Of a stretch of 64,000 nucleotides of DNA, positions 34,515 through 44,681 are shown in pieces. Numbering within the stretch: position 1 is the first letter of the stretch; every line of letters starts with the position of its first letter. The notes beneath the pieces were generated by a model, which was not told the DNA's origin, searched no databases, and saw nothing but the letters and a program-made list of their open reading frames with translations. Source of the DNA: Jackrogersella multiformis (taxonomy: Eukaryota > Ascomycota > Sordariomycetes > Xylariales > Hypoxylaceae); assembly GCA_902806575.1 (NCBI GenBank), contig CADCXD010000008.1, positions 806,001 to 870,000 of the forward strand, read 5' to 3'. A program made the position numbers and the translations under genes.

Positions 34515-35784
34515 ATGCGAGGCGTCTCTCTCCCGTCTAGAAGAGTTCGCGCTGATCAATTAGCACGGAGGACCAGCTACGTTTGCCGTCAATGTAGAGC
34601 TATCCAGATCAGCTCTTCTCCTTCGACCGAATCGCCTCGTCTTGCGGGAGATGTCTTTGGCACACCCGTCGGTGCATTCAAGGATGTTGCAGGTATATTC
34701 CGTGGCGTTCTATCCTCTATGTTGGATTTTCAAGCTTATTTCGGGTGTTAGATGCCCGATTCGAGGTGTTAGGGTCACCATACTCCCTCCTCCAGGTGTC
34801 GCTATCCGCTTCGCAACGATTATACACGCGGCGCGGAACGTTGGTCGCAGTATCAGGCAAAGCGCAGAATGTAAGATGGCACAATAAATTTACTGCGGTA
34901 CAAGCTCTAAGCTGATCTAGATTACCTAGGTCCAATCGACCCTCTCTTTACTCTCGCCCTTCACCCGAGCCGTCACCGGCGTACCCTTCCTCTACCAACG
35001 CATCACCTCGACGACGCCGCTCCTCGCATTAATATCTACGAAATCGCCTACGACCACATTTACCGTGCTACACCTCGACGGCACAACAGACTGGATGGTA
35101 GCGCAGAGGTCGGCGCTCCTGGCATGGACCGGACACACACTAACCGTGACCCCCCGAATCCAACACCGACTGCCAGCCGCGCACTGGGGCGCCTCCGAGC
35201 TAACCGGCCGCGGGCTCGCCGCCCTGTCCGCGCCGGGCCACATATACCGGCTCACGCTGTCGGAGGGCGAGGAGTTCGTCGCGCACCCGTCCAACGTGGT
35301 AGCCTACACGGTGACGAAGCACCCGCCGCTGCCGTTCCGGTTCAAGAGCTCGGGGGTGCGGCTTCAGGTGCCGTCGCTGACGGCGTGGCTGGGCGACACG
35401 CCGTTCCTGCGCACGATGCGCGGCACCGAGACCTACAAGGCGCTCTCGCGCGCGCTGTTCGGCCTGCGCACGGCGGCCAGGCGCACCGTCTGGGGCGACA
35501 GACTGTTCCTGCAGTTCCGCGGCCCCGCCACTGTGCTTATGTCCAGCCGCGGCGCGCGCATCGCAGACGTCCTGACCAGCGCCGACGTCAACGAGATCGC
35601 CGACGCCCCCATGGGAGCGGTCCCCGCCGCTGTGGAACTGGCTACGCGGCCGAAGACCGATACCGCGCCCCCGAAGACGGAGGACAAGGCCGAGGTCAGG
35701 ATCAATGTTGCTAGCGTCGGGCCCGACGGCAAGGTGTCGTTCGAGGACGCTAAGAACCTGAAGGACTTCGAGAAGGAAAAGTAG
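34515..35784 (+). CDS. AIM24: Mitochondrial AIM24 family protein
   Basis: Mitochondrial inner-membrane-associated protein that in yeast supports MICOS/cristae and respiratory-complex integrity. Three exons, 34515-34692, 34752-34870 and 34930-35784, give 383 aa. The N-terminus (MRGVSLPSRRVRADQLARR) is Arg-rich without acidic residues, a mitochondrial targeting signal. The AIM24 domain starts at DARFEVLGSPYSLLQVSLSASQRLYTRRGTLV and contains TTTFTVLHLDGTTDWMVAQRSALLAWTGH, HWGASELTGRGLAAL and HPSNVVAYTVTKHPP, all typical of the fungal family. The C-terminal tail is charged (ENLKDFEKEK type). The third exon is very GC-rich. Both inferred introns keep phase. Confidence 0.92.
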
Positions 35785-38053
35785 ATGCGCCGGTGCTAGG
35801 GGTAGAATGTGGTGGATTGTTTGTATCATACCGCAGTTCGAAAGAGCGTCGACTACCTCCAGGTATCTGCCGAAACATGCTACGGGGGCTAGAATTATCT
35901 TTGCATGCTTACCTACTGCCTCTACCTGGGTAGGACCCTGAGATCCGGGAATGGATGTACAATTACGATACCCTGTCGTGGTCATACTTGTACGTGGTGC
36001 AATCCATGAGCTAGCTCGTGGGAACGAAGTACCTAGTGTACCGACTGTGCGCCTGGGTTTGGTTGCTAAGCACATGTTCTTATCTGCAACGCCTGTCGCC
36101 ACATGTGCACCGGCCGTGCTACGCGGCGAGGGCGAACAACAGGGGCTTCGGCCGTAGGTGCCTGAGTCATAGTTAGGTAGATCGGTCGATAGTCCGAAGA
36201 CGAGATGTCCGTGTGGTTCGCGGACTCGTATCTAGATATGTAGGTCTGTGTTACTGCTTAGTCCGTCGGCGCCGGTGTCGGTGTTGGTGTCCGGTATGAT
36301 ATGGTATATATATACCTATATGTGTGTGTAGAGGTAGGATTAGGATATGCAGTAAGCTAAGCAACTATGCTATTCCGAAGGTCTACTGCTGGTATTATAT
36401 ATATATATCCCTCTTTGAGTCTTTCTTTCGATCAGGAGTCATGCTGCGTAGTACTGGGACTAGGAACCATCCAACCCTCTTGCTTCATGTAAAGTGTACG
36501 GTGCAATCCTGAGATTTCGGTACTTCGTTACGCGGTGGGGTACCTAGGGAATGTTCTGGTACTCAGGTACGTGTGGTGTTATCGAAGCATGGATGTGCTC
36601 GAAACTAGCAGTGTGAACCACGATAAGACGGGTCTGGTACCGTCGGGATGGCCTGCGCAATTCCGAGGTGCATGATATCTCCGAGCCTAGACGGGCTTTC
36701 AACCAGATCTGATTTATAGATAAGATCCAATCATGGCTCAGTCAGGATTAGCGCAACCAATAGAACTAGGTACCTGGTAAACCTTGAACCACGTTTTTAA
36801 AGTACGTACCTAGGTAAGCAGTATTAATTCAGCATCTTAGGCCTTTCCTCATTGGCCTTCCTAGGAAGTAGGTACTTATCTACGTACGGTAGGTATTTGC
36901 TTACCTGTATGTACCTAGCCTAAGGCAGGCTTATTAGGTATTTTTCGCGCTTTCGTTCGATGCCGAAATTACCTAGTCAATTACCTACCTAGGTAACTAA
37001 GGAGTTATTGACATTTCCTAATTCTAGACTAACTTATATAAGTATTTAGTGCTGATTTATATATACTCCGTTTGACATTCGTGGATCTATATGCAACCAA
37101 CCCGCCGACTGAGGAACCGTGTCTCTGTAGGGAGTTTCTGTATCTTTAACAGCCTCGGAACTCGAAGCAAAACTCGGGTTTGGTTTAGGTAGTAAGGAAT
37201 AAACCATCAGATTTAAGTCAGCCTTACCAAATTATTGTGACTCCACCGGTCTTATACTTTTCTAAGTACACTCACTTCCCCTTTTTGTTTTCCTTTTATA
37301 ATTCGGAGGCCGAGTTCGCGAAAAAATTATAATCTGCCTAGATACCTAAGGGTATGTATGTGACATGATGAATCCTTTATACGCAATTCGTACCGTCTTT
37401 CCTCCTTTTTTTCTAGTTTGTTTCTATCTCGCATTGCCCCACGCTTGACTTTCCCCGAGCCGTGTTGAATAGCTACCTACTAGGAAGTAGGTAACTAATA
37501 TAATATCCACCTATATTACTACCTTCGTGGTATGTATGTACACCTAGGTATGTATACGCGCTGTAGGTACGTGGGTACTATCCATGGATGTATGTCGTGG
37601 CTCGTCTCCAACTGGGAAGACCCTGAGTTCGCACGCACGCCTTGACCATCATCGTAACCCCGAGCATCCTAGCTTGCACCGAAATTCTCGTCTGACCCGT
37701 CATTTATTTCATATAAGAGTTTGGGCGAGCCTCAGTACCGCAGGCACCCGTCTTCTACTCATATTTACGACTCGTATTATTTTGTAGCTACCTCGTGGTT
37801 GTGAAATATATTCATCTACCGACCTAGGTATCTCGGTAGATATCTAACCAAAGACCCGGCATTCTGGAACACATCCTTCTAAGTGCAATTGATACATCGA
37901 TCCCATAGTTTTTACATTCGCCGCTTTGTATCTGGTTGCAGCAGCAACCTACCCACCCATTCCTCGGGCCCTAGCGTTGCGCCCTGCAGAGCAAACCATC
38001 TTTATCCCTTTGGGGCTCTAGATTTTCACCATCGTGGTACCACAACTGCCAAA
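35785..38053. other. Gene-free intergenic region
   Basis: About 2.3 kb upstream of the monocarboxylate-type transporter. It holds TA-rich runs (36295-36412), a GGTGTCGGTGTT repeat near 36270 and many TACCTAGGTA clusters (36770-36812, 36890-37000, 37470-37550). No convincing gene. Confidence 0.5.
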
Positions 38054-39936
38054 ATGCACACTTCCACTACCCAAGCGGTCACCCACAAGACCTCCCAAAG
38101 CAGACTGCCCGGATACGAGTCCGAAGCGTCGACGATGGGAGGCGCCGCGTCCGAACAACCTAAGGACTCCACCGACCCTAGCCCTTACGAGTCCAAGAGG
38201 CCGTCGCTCGAGCGTATCCCGTCGCAGGCGGGATCCACCAACGCCAACATATTCCCCGATCCAGAGAACGTCGTCGAGGCTGATAGTACGTAACCTAATC
38301 CACCCCCTACCCTAACCTTCTCACCCATACTACCCGCTACTTGCAAATCACGAGCTTCTGAATAGGAGAGTCTTACAACAAACAAATCGAAAAGACGTTT
38401 CTGTCTGTAATGTGCATGCAAAGTGCTGACATAACGCTCTCGCAGTGGAGAAAGGCGGCGTGGCACCGCCTCACCCTACGGGCCCGCCGGGCTTCAACCC
38501 GGCCGACTTCCCGGACGGCGGCCTCGAGGCTTGGCTCGTGGTCGCCGGCGGCTTCTGCGCCCTGTTCAGCACCTTCGGGCTGGTCAACTGCGTTGGTGTC
38601 TTCGTCAACTACTACGTCGACGGCCCGCTCGCCAGCTACGGCGCTTCCAACGTGAGCTGGATCACTTCGACCCAGGTCTTTATGATGTCCGGGTTGAACG
38701 CTGTTGTAAGTTACCTCCCTGCTTACCTGTCCTTATCTTCTTGTCCCCTTTGATATTATATTGTTGGATATGCCTGTATTCAGTTGTCCAGAAACAGCGA
38801 GATGAGAAGCCGCGGCTGACAGGTGATGGTGTGGTATGCATAGATGGGCAGACTGTACGATAGCTACGGCCCCAAATGGCTCCTGATCATCGGAACGCTG
38901 GTGTACAGCTTCGGGCTCATGATGCTCTCGCTCTCGACCGAGTACTACCAGATCTTCCTGTCGCAGGGGATCGTCAGCGCGATCGGCATGAGCGCCGTGT
39001 TCAACTCCGCCACCAACTCGGTCATGGGCTGGTTCTTCAAGAAGCGCGCCGCGGCGCTGGGCATCACGGTTTCCGGCTCGTCGCTCGGCGGCGTCGTGCT
39101 GCCCATCATGATCCAGCAGCTGATCCCCAAGATCGGCTTCCCCTGGACCATGCGCGTGTTGGGCTTCGTGTTCCTCGCCCTGTGCGGCTTCGCCTGCGCC
39201 ACCGTCAAGTCTCGCCTGCCGCCGCGCAAGAAGCCCCTCAACGTCATGGACTACGTGCGCCCCCTCCGTGAGCCCGCCTTCCTGTGCATCGTCTGCGCCG
39301 GCTTCTTCTTCTTCTGGGGCATGTTCCTGCCTTTCAACTACATCGAGCTGCAGGCGAAGGACCAGGGCATCGACCCGGCTATCATCCCCTACCTGCTCCC
39401 CATCATCAACGCCGTTAGGTAAGCCCCGCTTTTCACCCCTATCACCAACCCCAAACCCAACCATGAAACTACAGTAATAAACTGACTAACTAACTCTTCC
39501 CTTCTACAGCATCCCCGGCCGTATCCTCCCGGGTTTCCTCGGCGACCGGTTCGGGCGGTTCAACGTGATGATCTTCATCGCGGGGCTGTCGGGCGTAATC
39601 ACACTGGCGCTGTGGGTGCCGGGGAAGTCGACGGCGACGACGGTGGTGTACGGGGCGGTGTTCGGGTTCGCGTCGGGGGGGTTCATCTCGCTGCTGCCGG
39701 CGGTGATCGCGCAGATCAGCGACCTGCGCGAGATCGGCACGCGCACCGGCATCGCCTTCCTGGCCGCCGCCCTCGGCGCGCTGACCGGGTCCCCCATCGG
39801 CGGCGCCATCGTCGACGCCCAGGGCGGCAGCTTCCTCGGCCTGCAGATCTTCTGCGGCGTCGTCATGACCGCGTCCATGTTCTGGTTCGTCGCCGCCAGG
39901 GCCTTGCAGGTCGGGTTCAAGGTGACTAAGATTTGA
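38054..39936 (+). CDS. MFS transporter, monocarboxylate-porter type
   Basis: Plasma-membrane carrier related to fungal MCT-like permeases for carboxylates or small metabolites. Four exons, 38054-38285, 38446-38705, 38844-39418 and 39510-39936, give 497 aa. The start ATG has the context CCAAAATG. About 100 hydrophilic, Ser/Pro-rich N-terminal residues precede DGGLEAWLVVAGGFCALFSTFG, the usual TM1 of this family. GRLYDSYGPKWLLIIG is the loop 2-3 motif, and GWFFKKRAAALGITVSGSSLGG the TM4-5 region. A second half with SIPGRILPGFLGDRFGRFN follows. About twelve hydrophobic segments are present. Substrate is unknown; it is not next to an obvious biosynthetic gene. The coding sequence is GC-rich compared with the flanks. 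Confidence 0.9.
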
Positions 39937-41042
39937 GCCGTGGGTTAGGTCCGGGTGCTTATGAAATAGAACGAAAAGAAAGAAAATAGAAAAGGAGGGG
40001 GGGAGGGAGATAGTAATACGGGGGAGTGCAAATGGTGTTTGAAAAGTCGCTTTGAGGCGTAGTTATGGTATGGATCTGCCTAGATACCCAAGAAGGATGC
40101 CGCCTTGGCTGGCGGGGAGGCCTGAGTTAGTTACTACGAATGCATTCGGCGGCGTTTTTGCGCGGATATTTGCCCTTACAACCTATACTGCAGGATAGAT
40201 GGCTTGATATAATTAATGAATCGACGTCATAGATGAAGATCTACCTTATTTTTATTGTGATATGGAATTATATGAAATATATTGGCACCAGTAAGACTGG
40301 CTAGAATTGACTACCTAGGTCAGGTTAGATGTAAGTTGAAGTCTGTACAATGTCTCTATCCTATTCTTCAATTTCTTACGACATAAGCATCTCCAGATAC
40401 CTCTCCTAGAGTAAGATACTTTCTACTTCTCACAGTCCTTAATTTTAGTACGTAGACATTTCGAAACCGGTTCTTAACTTGACCAGAACTGACCAAAGTA
40501 TTCCTAGGTAGGATCATTTGGACTGTCAGTGTTCTCTTCGCAGTTTTCACCTGGGTATGATTCGTATGAGGACTACAACATTTCATCAAGACACACGATA
40601 GGATCTACACCAACTATATGAGCGGAAGGCGAGGTGGAAGTATTTTGGGAAGTTATCCATGAGGTTCTTATTGGTCTAGTTTAACTCTTGATAGATAGAG
40701 ACAAAAAGAGAAAAGGTAAATGAGGGTTACTTGGTACTTGATTGGGTGATTGTAATTTCTTTCAATTCAATTCGTAACTTGCTCCCTGGGAGGACAAAGT
40801 TTGACTCACACCAAAGGGCAAAGTGAGATTGACCTCACAAAGAGAAGGTGACTATATAAAGACCTCCAAAATATCTCGCTACATCTCCATTCCCCCTACG
40901 TGCCTAACCAACAAATTACCATCACAGCAATGAAATCGGACATCAAACTTACAGTATATATGATCACTTCGATCATGAGCGAGGCACTAGCATAAGAAAC
41001 AATTGAATCTAAATCTCGAATGCTGTACCTGTGCTTACACTC
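39937..41042. other. Intergenic region
   Basis: 3' side of the transporter and possible promoter of the small gene at 41043, with a TATA box at 40853-40860. A polypurine run lies at about 39969-40010. No other gene was seen. Confidence 0.45.
40853..40860 (+). promoter_or_regulatory. TATA box TATATAAA
   Basis: A consensus TATA box followed about 40-60 nt later by a C/T-rich stretch with CAACAAATTACCATCAC-like leader sequence, as at strong fungal promoters. The nearest downstream candidate gene is the small frame at 41043. Confidence 0.4.
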
Positions 41043-41283
41043 ATGTCGACGCGGGAATACACGCGGGGCGAGTGGCAGCGGAATCGTCGTAGACACCACA
41101 GGCACTTAAGAATGGAGCGCCTTTTCCGAGAGATCGATCTCTATCTCGAACTATTATGCCATGTAGGCTCGCACGGTCCGCAAGATCCTGACTTTGGAAC
41201 ACAATGTGAGTTGCCTATGTGATTCATGATGAGCGGGTGTCGCTAATGGGTTGATAGTATTAGTGGTTGAAAACCATCTGTAG
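41043..41283 (+). CDS. Candidate small protein, 62 aa, two exons
   Basis: Exon 41043-41205 starts MSTREYTRGEWQRNRRR and contains a basic stretch, then MERLFREIDLYLELLCHVGSHGPQDPDFGTQ. A well-formed 52-nt intron (GTGAGT donor, GCTAATG branch, TTGATAG acceptor) joins it to 41258-41283, encoding LLVVENHL and TAG. The splice join extends the frame smoothly, and a TATA box lies about 190 nt upstream. An upstream ATG at 40930 opens a 21-codon frame that might be a uORF or an alternative first exon. No family recognised. It may also be a chance frame. Confidence 0.35.
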
Positions 41284-41600
41284 GAAACTATTGGTGATTA
41301 CAGTCGTGCTGAGCATACATGATGGAGCGGTAGCATACCTACATACCTAGGTACCTAGGTAGATTAGGCACATAGCTGAAAAATGAGAACCAGGGCTGCC
41401 TGTTGGAATTGATGAGATTATGAACTGGGGTGCGTGATTCGCTATGCAGGGGCTCTCGGCTCAAAACATATTCCAAACTCCGAGCAGTTTTCTAGAAGTG
41501 CAATTAGATTCAATGATTATTAATATTAGTATATGCCCCATCTCAGGTCCGATATCAATCTGTCATTGAGCGGATTCGATAAACGACTCGTTTATACATC
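41284..41600. other. Intergenic region
   Basis: Short spacer before the 226-aa gene, with one CCTAGGTACCTAGGTAG cluster at about 41344-41361. No gene was seen. Confidence 0.5.
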
Positions 41601-42348
41601 ATGGGTCTGATTCGGAAGATCCTAGGCACGGTCCTGGTGGCCGGGGCCGGAGGTGTTAGTTATTTGACTGCAACAACCTGTCTTGAGACACCACTTCCAA
41701 CAGACGACGAACTATGGTCTAGCAAAAGTTTCAAACGATTTAACAGGTATCGCAATCCATCGTTACAGGATTTCTGCTGGAAGACTTTGCCTTTATCCCA
41801 AGTCCGACCTGAGCTCCGAAACGACGAAGAGGCTCTGATGACTGAATTCTGTCGGGGCGCGTGGGCTGGATACGGTACGCTGAGTGATCTTAAATTAATG
41901 GAACACTAATGAGTGAGACCCAGGCTAATAGTCGCCCGTAGCGTATGCGCCACAGCGCATTATCACGGCGCTCATAAATAAAGGGCCCAAGACAGAAAAC
42001 CAAATTTTTGATCAACAGCAATTGGCATCTTCTAAATATGAGCTTGGAACCCGGTTCTCGGACCACTTTGAAGTGGTAGAAAGGACTCGCAACTCTGTAA
42101 TGGTGAGAGCGGGCGGGTCGCCGCTGGATCCTGGCCCACGCGAAATGGACGGATTGATTGTCATAAGCGCCAAGGTGAACAAGCAAGCCGGCACGGTTGA
42201 TGTTGGTCTAAAGACAGCGTTCTTCAACAGCGCGGAGCCCACCGGGAAGAACCCGGCCTCCTTTATCGCCGAACTGCTTCATCGATACTATGCCCGGGCA
42301 ATGGTCGATAACGGCGCACGAAGATTGACAACGCGGCAGAGTTCGTGA
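41601..42348 (+). CDS. Conserved fungal protein of unknown function, 226 aa
   Basis: Two exons, 41601-41874 and 41942-42348, with a 67-nt intron. The N-terminus MGLIRKILGTVLVAGAGGVSYLTATTC is a single hydrophobic segment with flanking basic residues, so a signal anchor or mitochondrial membrane anchor. Then come NPSLQDFCWKTLPLSQVRPEL, EFCRGAWAGYAYAPQR, the block YELGTRFSDHFEVVERTRNSVMVRAGGSPLDPG, and a C-terminal helix ending in Ser. This arrangement (LC-K-PL, FC-G-W, DHFEVVE, V-CGDSP-like) recalls a family of uncharacterised fungal proteins I know only as hypothetical. No catalytic motif is known. The function is open. Confidence 0.75.
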
Positions 42349-42842
42349 TCCCCTCATTTTTTACAACATTCGAAATCCAAATCCTCCGAGAGGAACTTTT
42401 GTACAACCGTCTGAACTTAAGACTTCTTATGGAGTTAAATCCAAACTATGATCCGATATATCCAGGAAACAATGAAAATGAATCAGGCTTGACAGACGGG
42501 TGGAATAAGGGGTAAGGGGTACATTATGAATCGAAATAAAATCATATACTAATAATGATATCCTGTTGTGAAAAGCTTAAGAGCTATGAATTATTTTTCA
42601 TAAAGCTGGTGTCACATAGGCTTATGTTCGGAACACTGTGACGTCATCCCGCATTTCGTCTTGCCGGAGCATTACTTCCCCCTGTGTACCTCGAGCTAGG
42701 CTGCTAGGAAGGTACTAATAGGATACTAGGTAGGTACCTAGGTATCTCTAAATCCTTAATTCTTACAACTTTCTACAGTTCTTTCACTCTTCTTCTTAAC
42801 TTCATCCCTTCGTTTGTTTTAGGGGGGTGAGATTGTTTTCAA
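42349..42842. other. Intergenic region
   Basis: AT-rich. Contains one GGTAGGTACCTAGGTA cluster at about 42729-42744 and a CT-rich leader directly before the next ATG. No gene was seen. Confidence 0.5.
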
Positions 42843-43970
42843 ATGGCTCGACGTGAGACCTTGATCGCGCGTTCCATAGTCTATGCCATCTTGACCAACA
42901 TAGAAGATGGCGAACCTGCTCGAAAGCCTACCCTCTGGGCACGAGTTCTTCGCTTCTTTTATCTCTACTGGTTGAGCTTCCGACTAGTACAGCAAGATCT
43001 ATTCAGGTCACTACGTGACGTGTGGCAGATCAAGGAGGACAACTACAGAGCAAGCTTCGATATCATGACGCAGGAACATCAGAAGACCAAAGGAGTGCTA
43101 AGTCCCATGGGTGATATGGGTTACAGCGGCTCTACCTTCTATCACACCAGCGATGATGCCTACTTGGTTAAATCCGTCCCGAGGTACTTCGAGCATGACT
43201 TCTTCAAGAACGATATGCTCGTACCATATGCCGATCACATGCGCGCCAACCGTTCTAGCTTACTAGTGCGAATCACCAACTTCCTTGAGAGCAAACACAC
43301 GAGCATCGGTTCTCTACTAGGCCTAGCACCTAGCCATCATATTGTCATGGAAAACATCATGTACGGCCAGGACCTTGAAACTCAGGAGGGCTCGAACCCG
43401 AAATGGGAAGCGTGGGACCTCAAGCCCTCATCTTACTTCTTCCCTGAGAGAGACATTGCTGGAGGAGCCTTAACCTCCGAGGCAACTAAATCTAAACTTG
43501 CCGACGAGTTCAACGACAAGATTCGTCTTTCAGAAGCTCGAGCTACCGAGTTCACACGACAGCTAGAAAACGACACCTTACTTCTCGCGAACTGCAATGC
43601 CGTCGATTATTCGCTCTTTCTGGTCCGGATCTCTACCACAGATTCACCAGAGTCTGAATCTCAGCCGCTGATTCAGTTAGAAGAGGCCAGTTCTGGGCTC
43701 ACTCCGCCTGCCCAGCCGCCTTTTGCACCCCCGAATCCACCAAGTTGGCGTACGGGGGTCGCATCGAGCGATGGAAAAGAGGTCTACAGAGCAGCCATAA
43801 TAGATTTCTTTTGGGCTAAACATACGGTCCATGCAAAGGTTATGACGGGACTGGTCAGGGGGTATACCCTAATAGACGATCAAGGGCCGATGAGTATCAC
43901 TACTGACAGCAAGGAATATCGGGATCGGTTTCTGAAGATGTGTACGGAACTCGTCGAAGTACGGGAGTAA
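42843..43970 (+). CDS. PIP-kinase-fold protein (phosphatidylinositol-phosphate kinase-like), 375 aa
   Basis: Single exon. Resembles the catalytic core of phosphatidylinositol-4-phosphate 5-kinases: glycine-rich SGSTFYHTSDDAYLVKSVPR with candidate ATP-binding Lys110, MENIM (169-173, the usual M-x-N), DLKPSSY (192-198, compare DLKGST), DYSLFLVRI (255-263) and the metal-binding IIDFFW (319-324). All main kinase motifs are therefore present, but the activation loop and the usual C-terminal substrate region are short and there is a Pro-rich insertion (about 287-303). It is about half the length of MSS4-type enzymes and lacks their N-terminal extension. It may be a small lipid kinase or a divergent relative. 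A CT-rich leader precedes the ATG. Confidence 0.75.
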   Translation: MARRETLIARSIVYAILTNIEDGEPARKPTLWARVLRFFYLYWLSFRLVQQDLFRSLRDVWQIKEDNYRASFDIMTQEHQKTKGVLSPMGDMGYSGSTFYHTSDDAYLVKSVPRYFEHDFFKNDMLVPYADHMRANRSSLLVRITNFLESKHTSIGSLLGLAPSHHIVMENIMYGQDLETQEGSNPKWEAWDLKPSSYFFPERDIAGGALTSEATKSKLADEFNDKIRLSEARATEFTRQLENDTLLLANCNAVDYSLFLVRISTTDSPESESQPLIQLEEASSGLTPPAQPPFAPPNPPSWRTGVASSDGKEVYRAAIIDFFWAKHTVHAKVMTGLVRGYTLIDDQGPMSITTDSKEYRDRFLKMCTELVEVRE

Positions 43971-44681
43971 AGTGCGGATGCCTTGTTTATTTTACCTAAG
44001 CTATGAGGACGCACACGACTGTGTTTATGAGAACCAGGTCGGTTGTTGTTATCGACTTCACCGTTTCATTGTTATTCATATGAACACATAGATTCTCGTG
44101 GACACCCTTCCGAAGGCTTCCACCCACTACTATTTTAATTCTTATGGAACTAGCTGATTTAATAAAAATTCTCCCCAACTCTTCCTTCTTTCTAACCTAG
44201 AGGAATCAATATTTTTGAGTATTCCCAACACCCCTATATCCTTCACTCTTTGGTATTCCGGACCCTCATACATCCTGCATCCTTCATTCTTTTAGTGACC
44301 TGCGAAAAAGATAATCTCCTACTGAATCAGTACTTTGATTTGATTCTGCCTTAGTTGGAGACGCGAATATCCTAAAAACGAGTCCTCCCCTAAGTTTTTG
44401 GGACCGTATCTTGCCTACCTCTGATTTTTCTTCTGTTCTTACGCGTCTGACTGAAAGATCGCTCTCATCGACTAAAATCATCCGTTATTACTTCATCTGC
44501 TCCGGCACAAAAGGAGGAGCAGCCTATCAGCTACCTGCCTATTAACAGCACTTCACCCAGGCTACAGTCTTCCTAGATTAGCTAGGTAAGTAATAGAGCT
44601 GGAAAGTCATCTACCTAGGTCGATGACATATTAATCGTGTTAGCTAACGAAGACGAATTTGTAGAAAGACCAAAAGCCCTT
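43971..44681. other. Intergenic region
   Basis: Between the PIP-kinase-like gene and the AAA+ gene. Includes short CCTAGG clusters at about 44580-44625 and a 3-codon upstream frame (ATG 44622). No gene was seen. Confidence 0.45.

Noticed and set aside
35200..36102. 300-codon minus-strand frame over AIM24
   Set aside because: Shadow of the GC-rich AIM24 exon 3. The plus-strand frame matches the AIM24 family.
38733..39464. 243-codon minus-strand frame over the MFS transporter
   Set aside because: Shadow. The plus strand has clear transporter motifs and introns.
44637..44681. GTG start giving 15 extra residues on the AAA+ protein
   Set aside because: Fungal nuclear genes rarely start on GTG. 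ATG 44682 is the first in-frame start.
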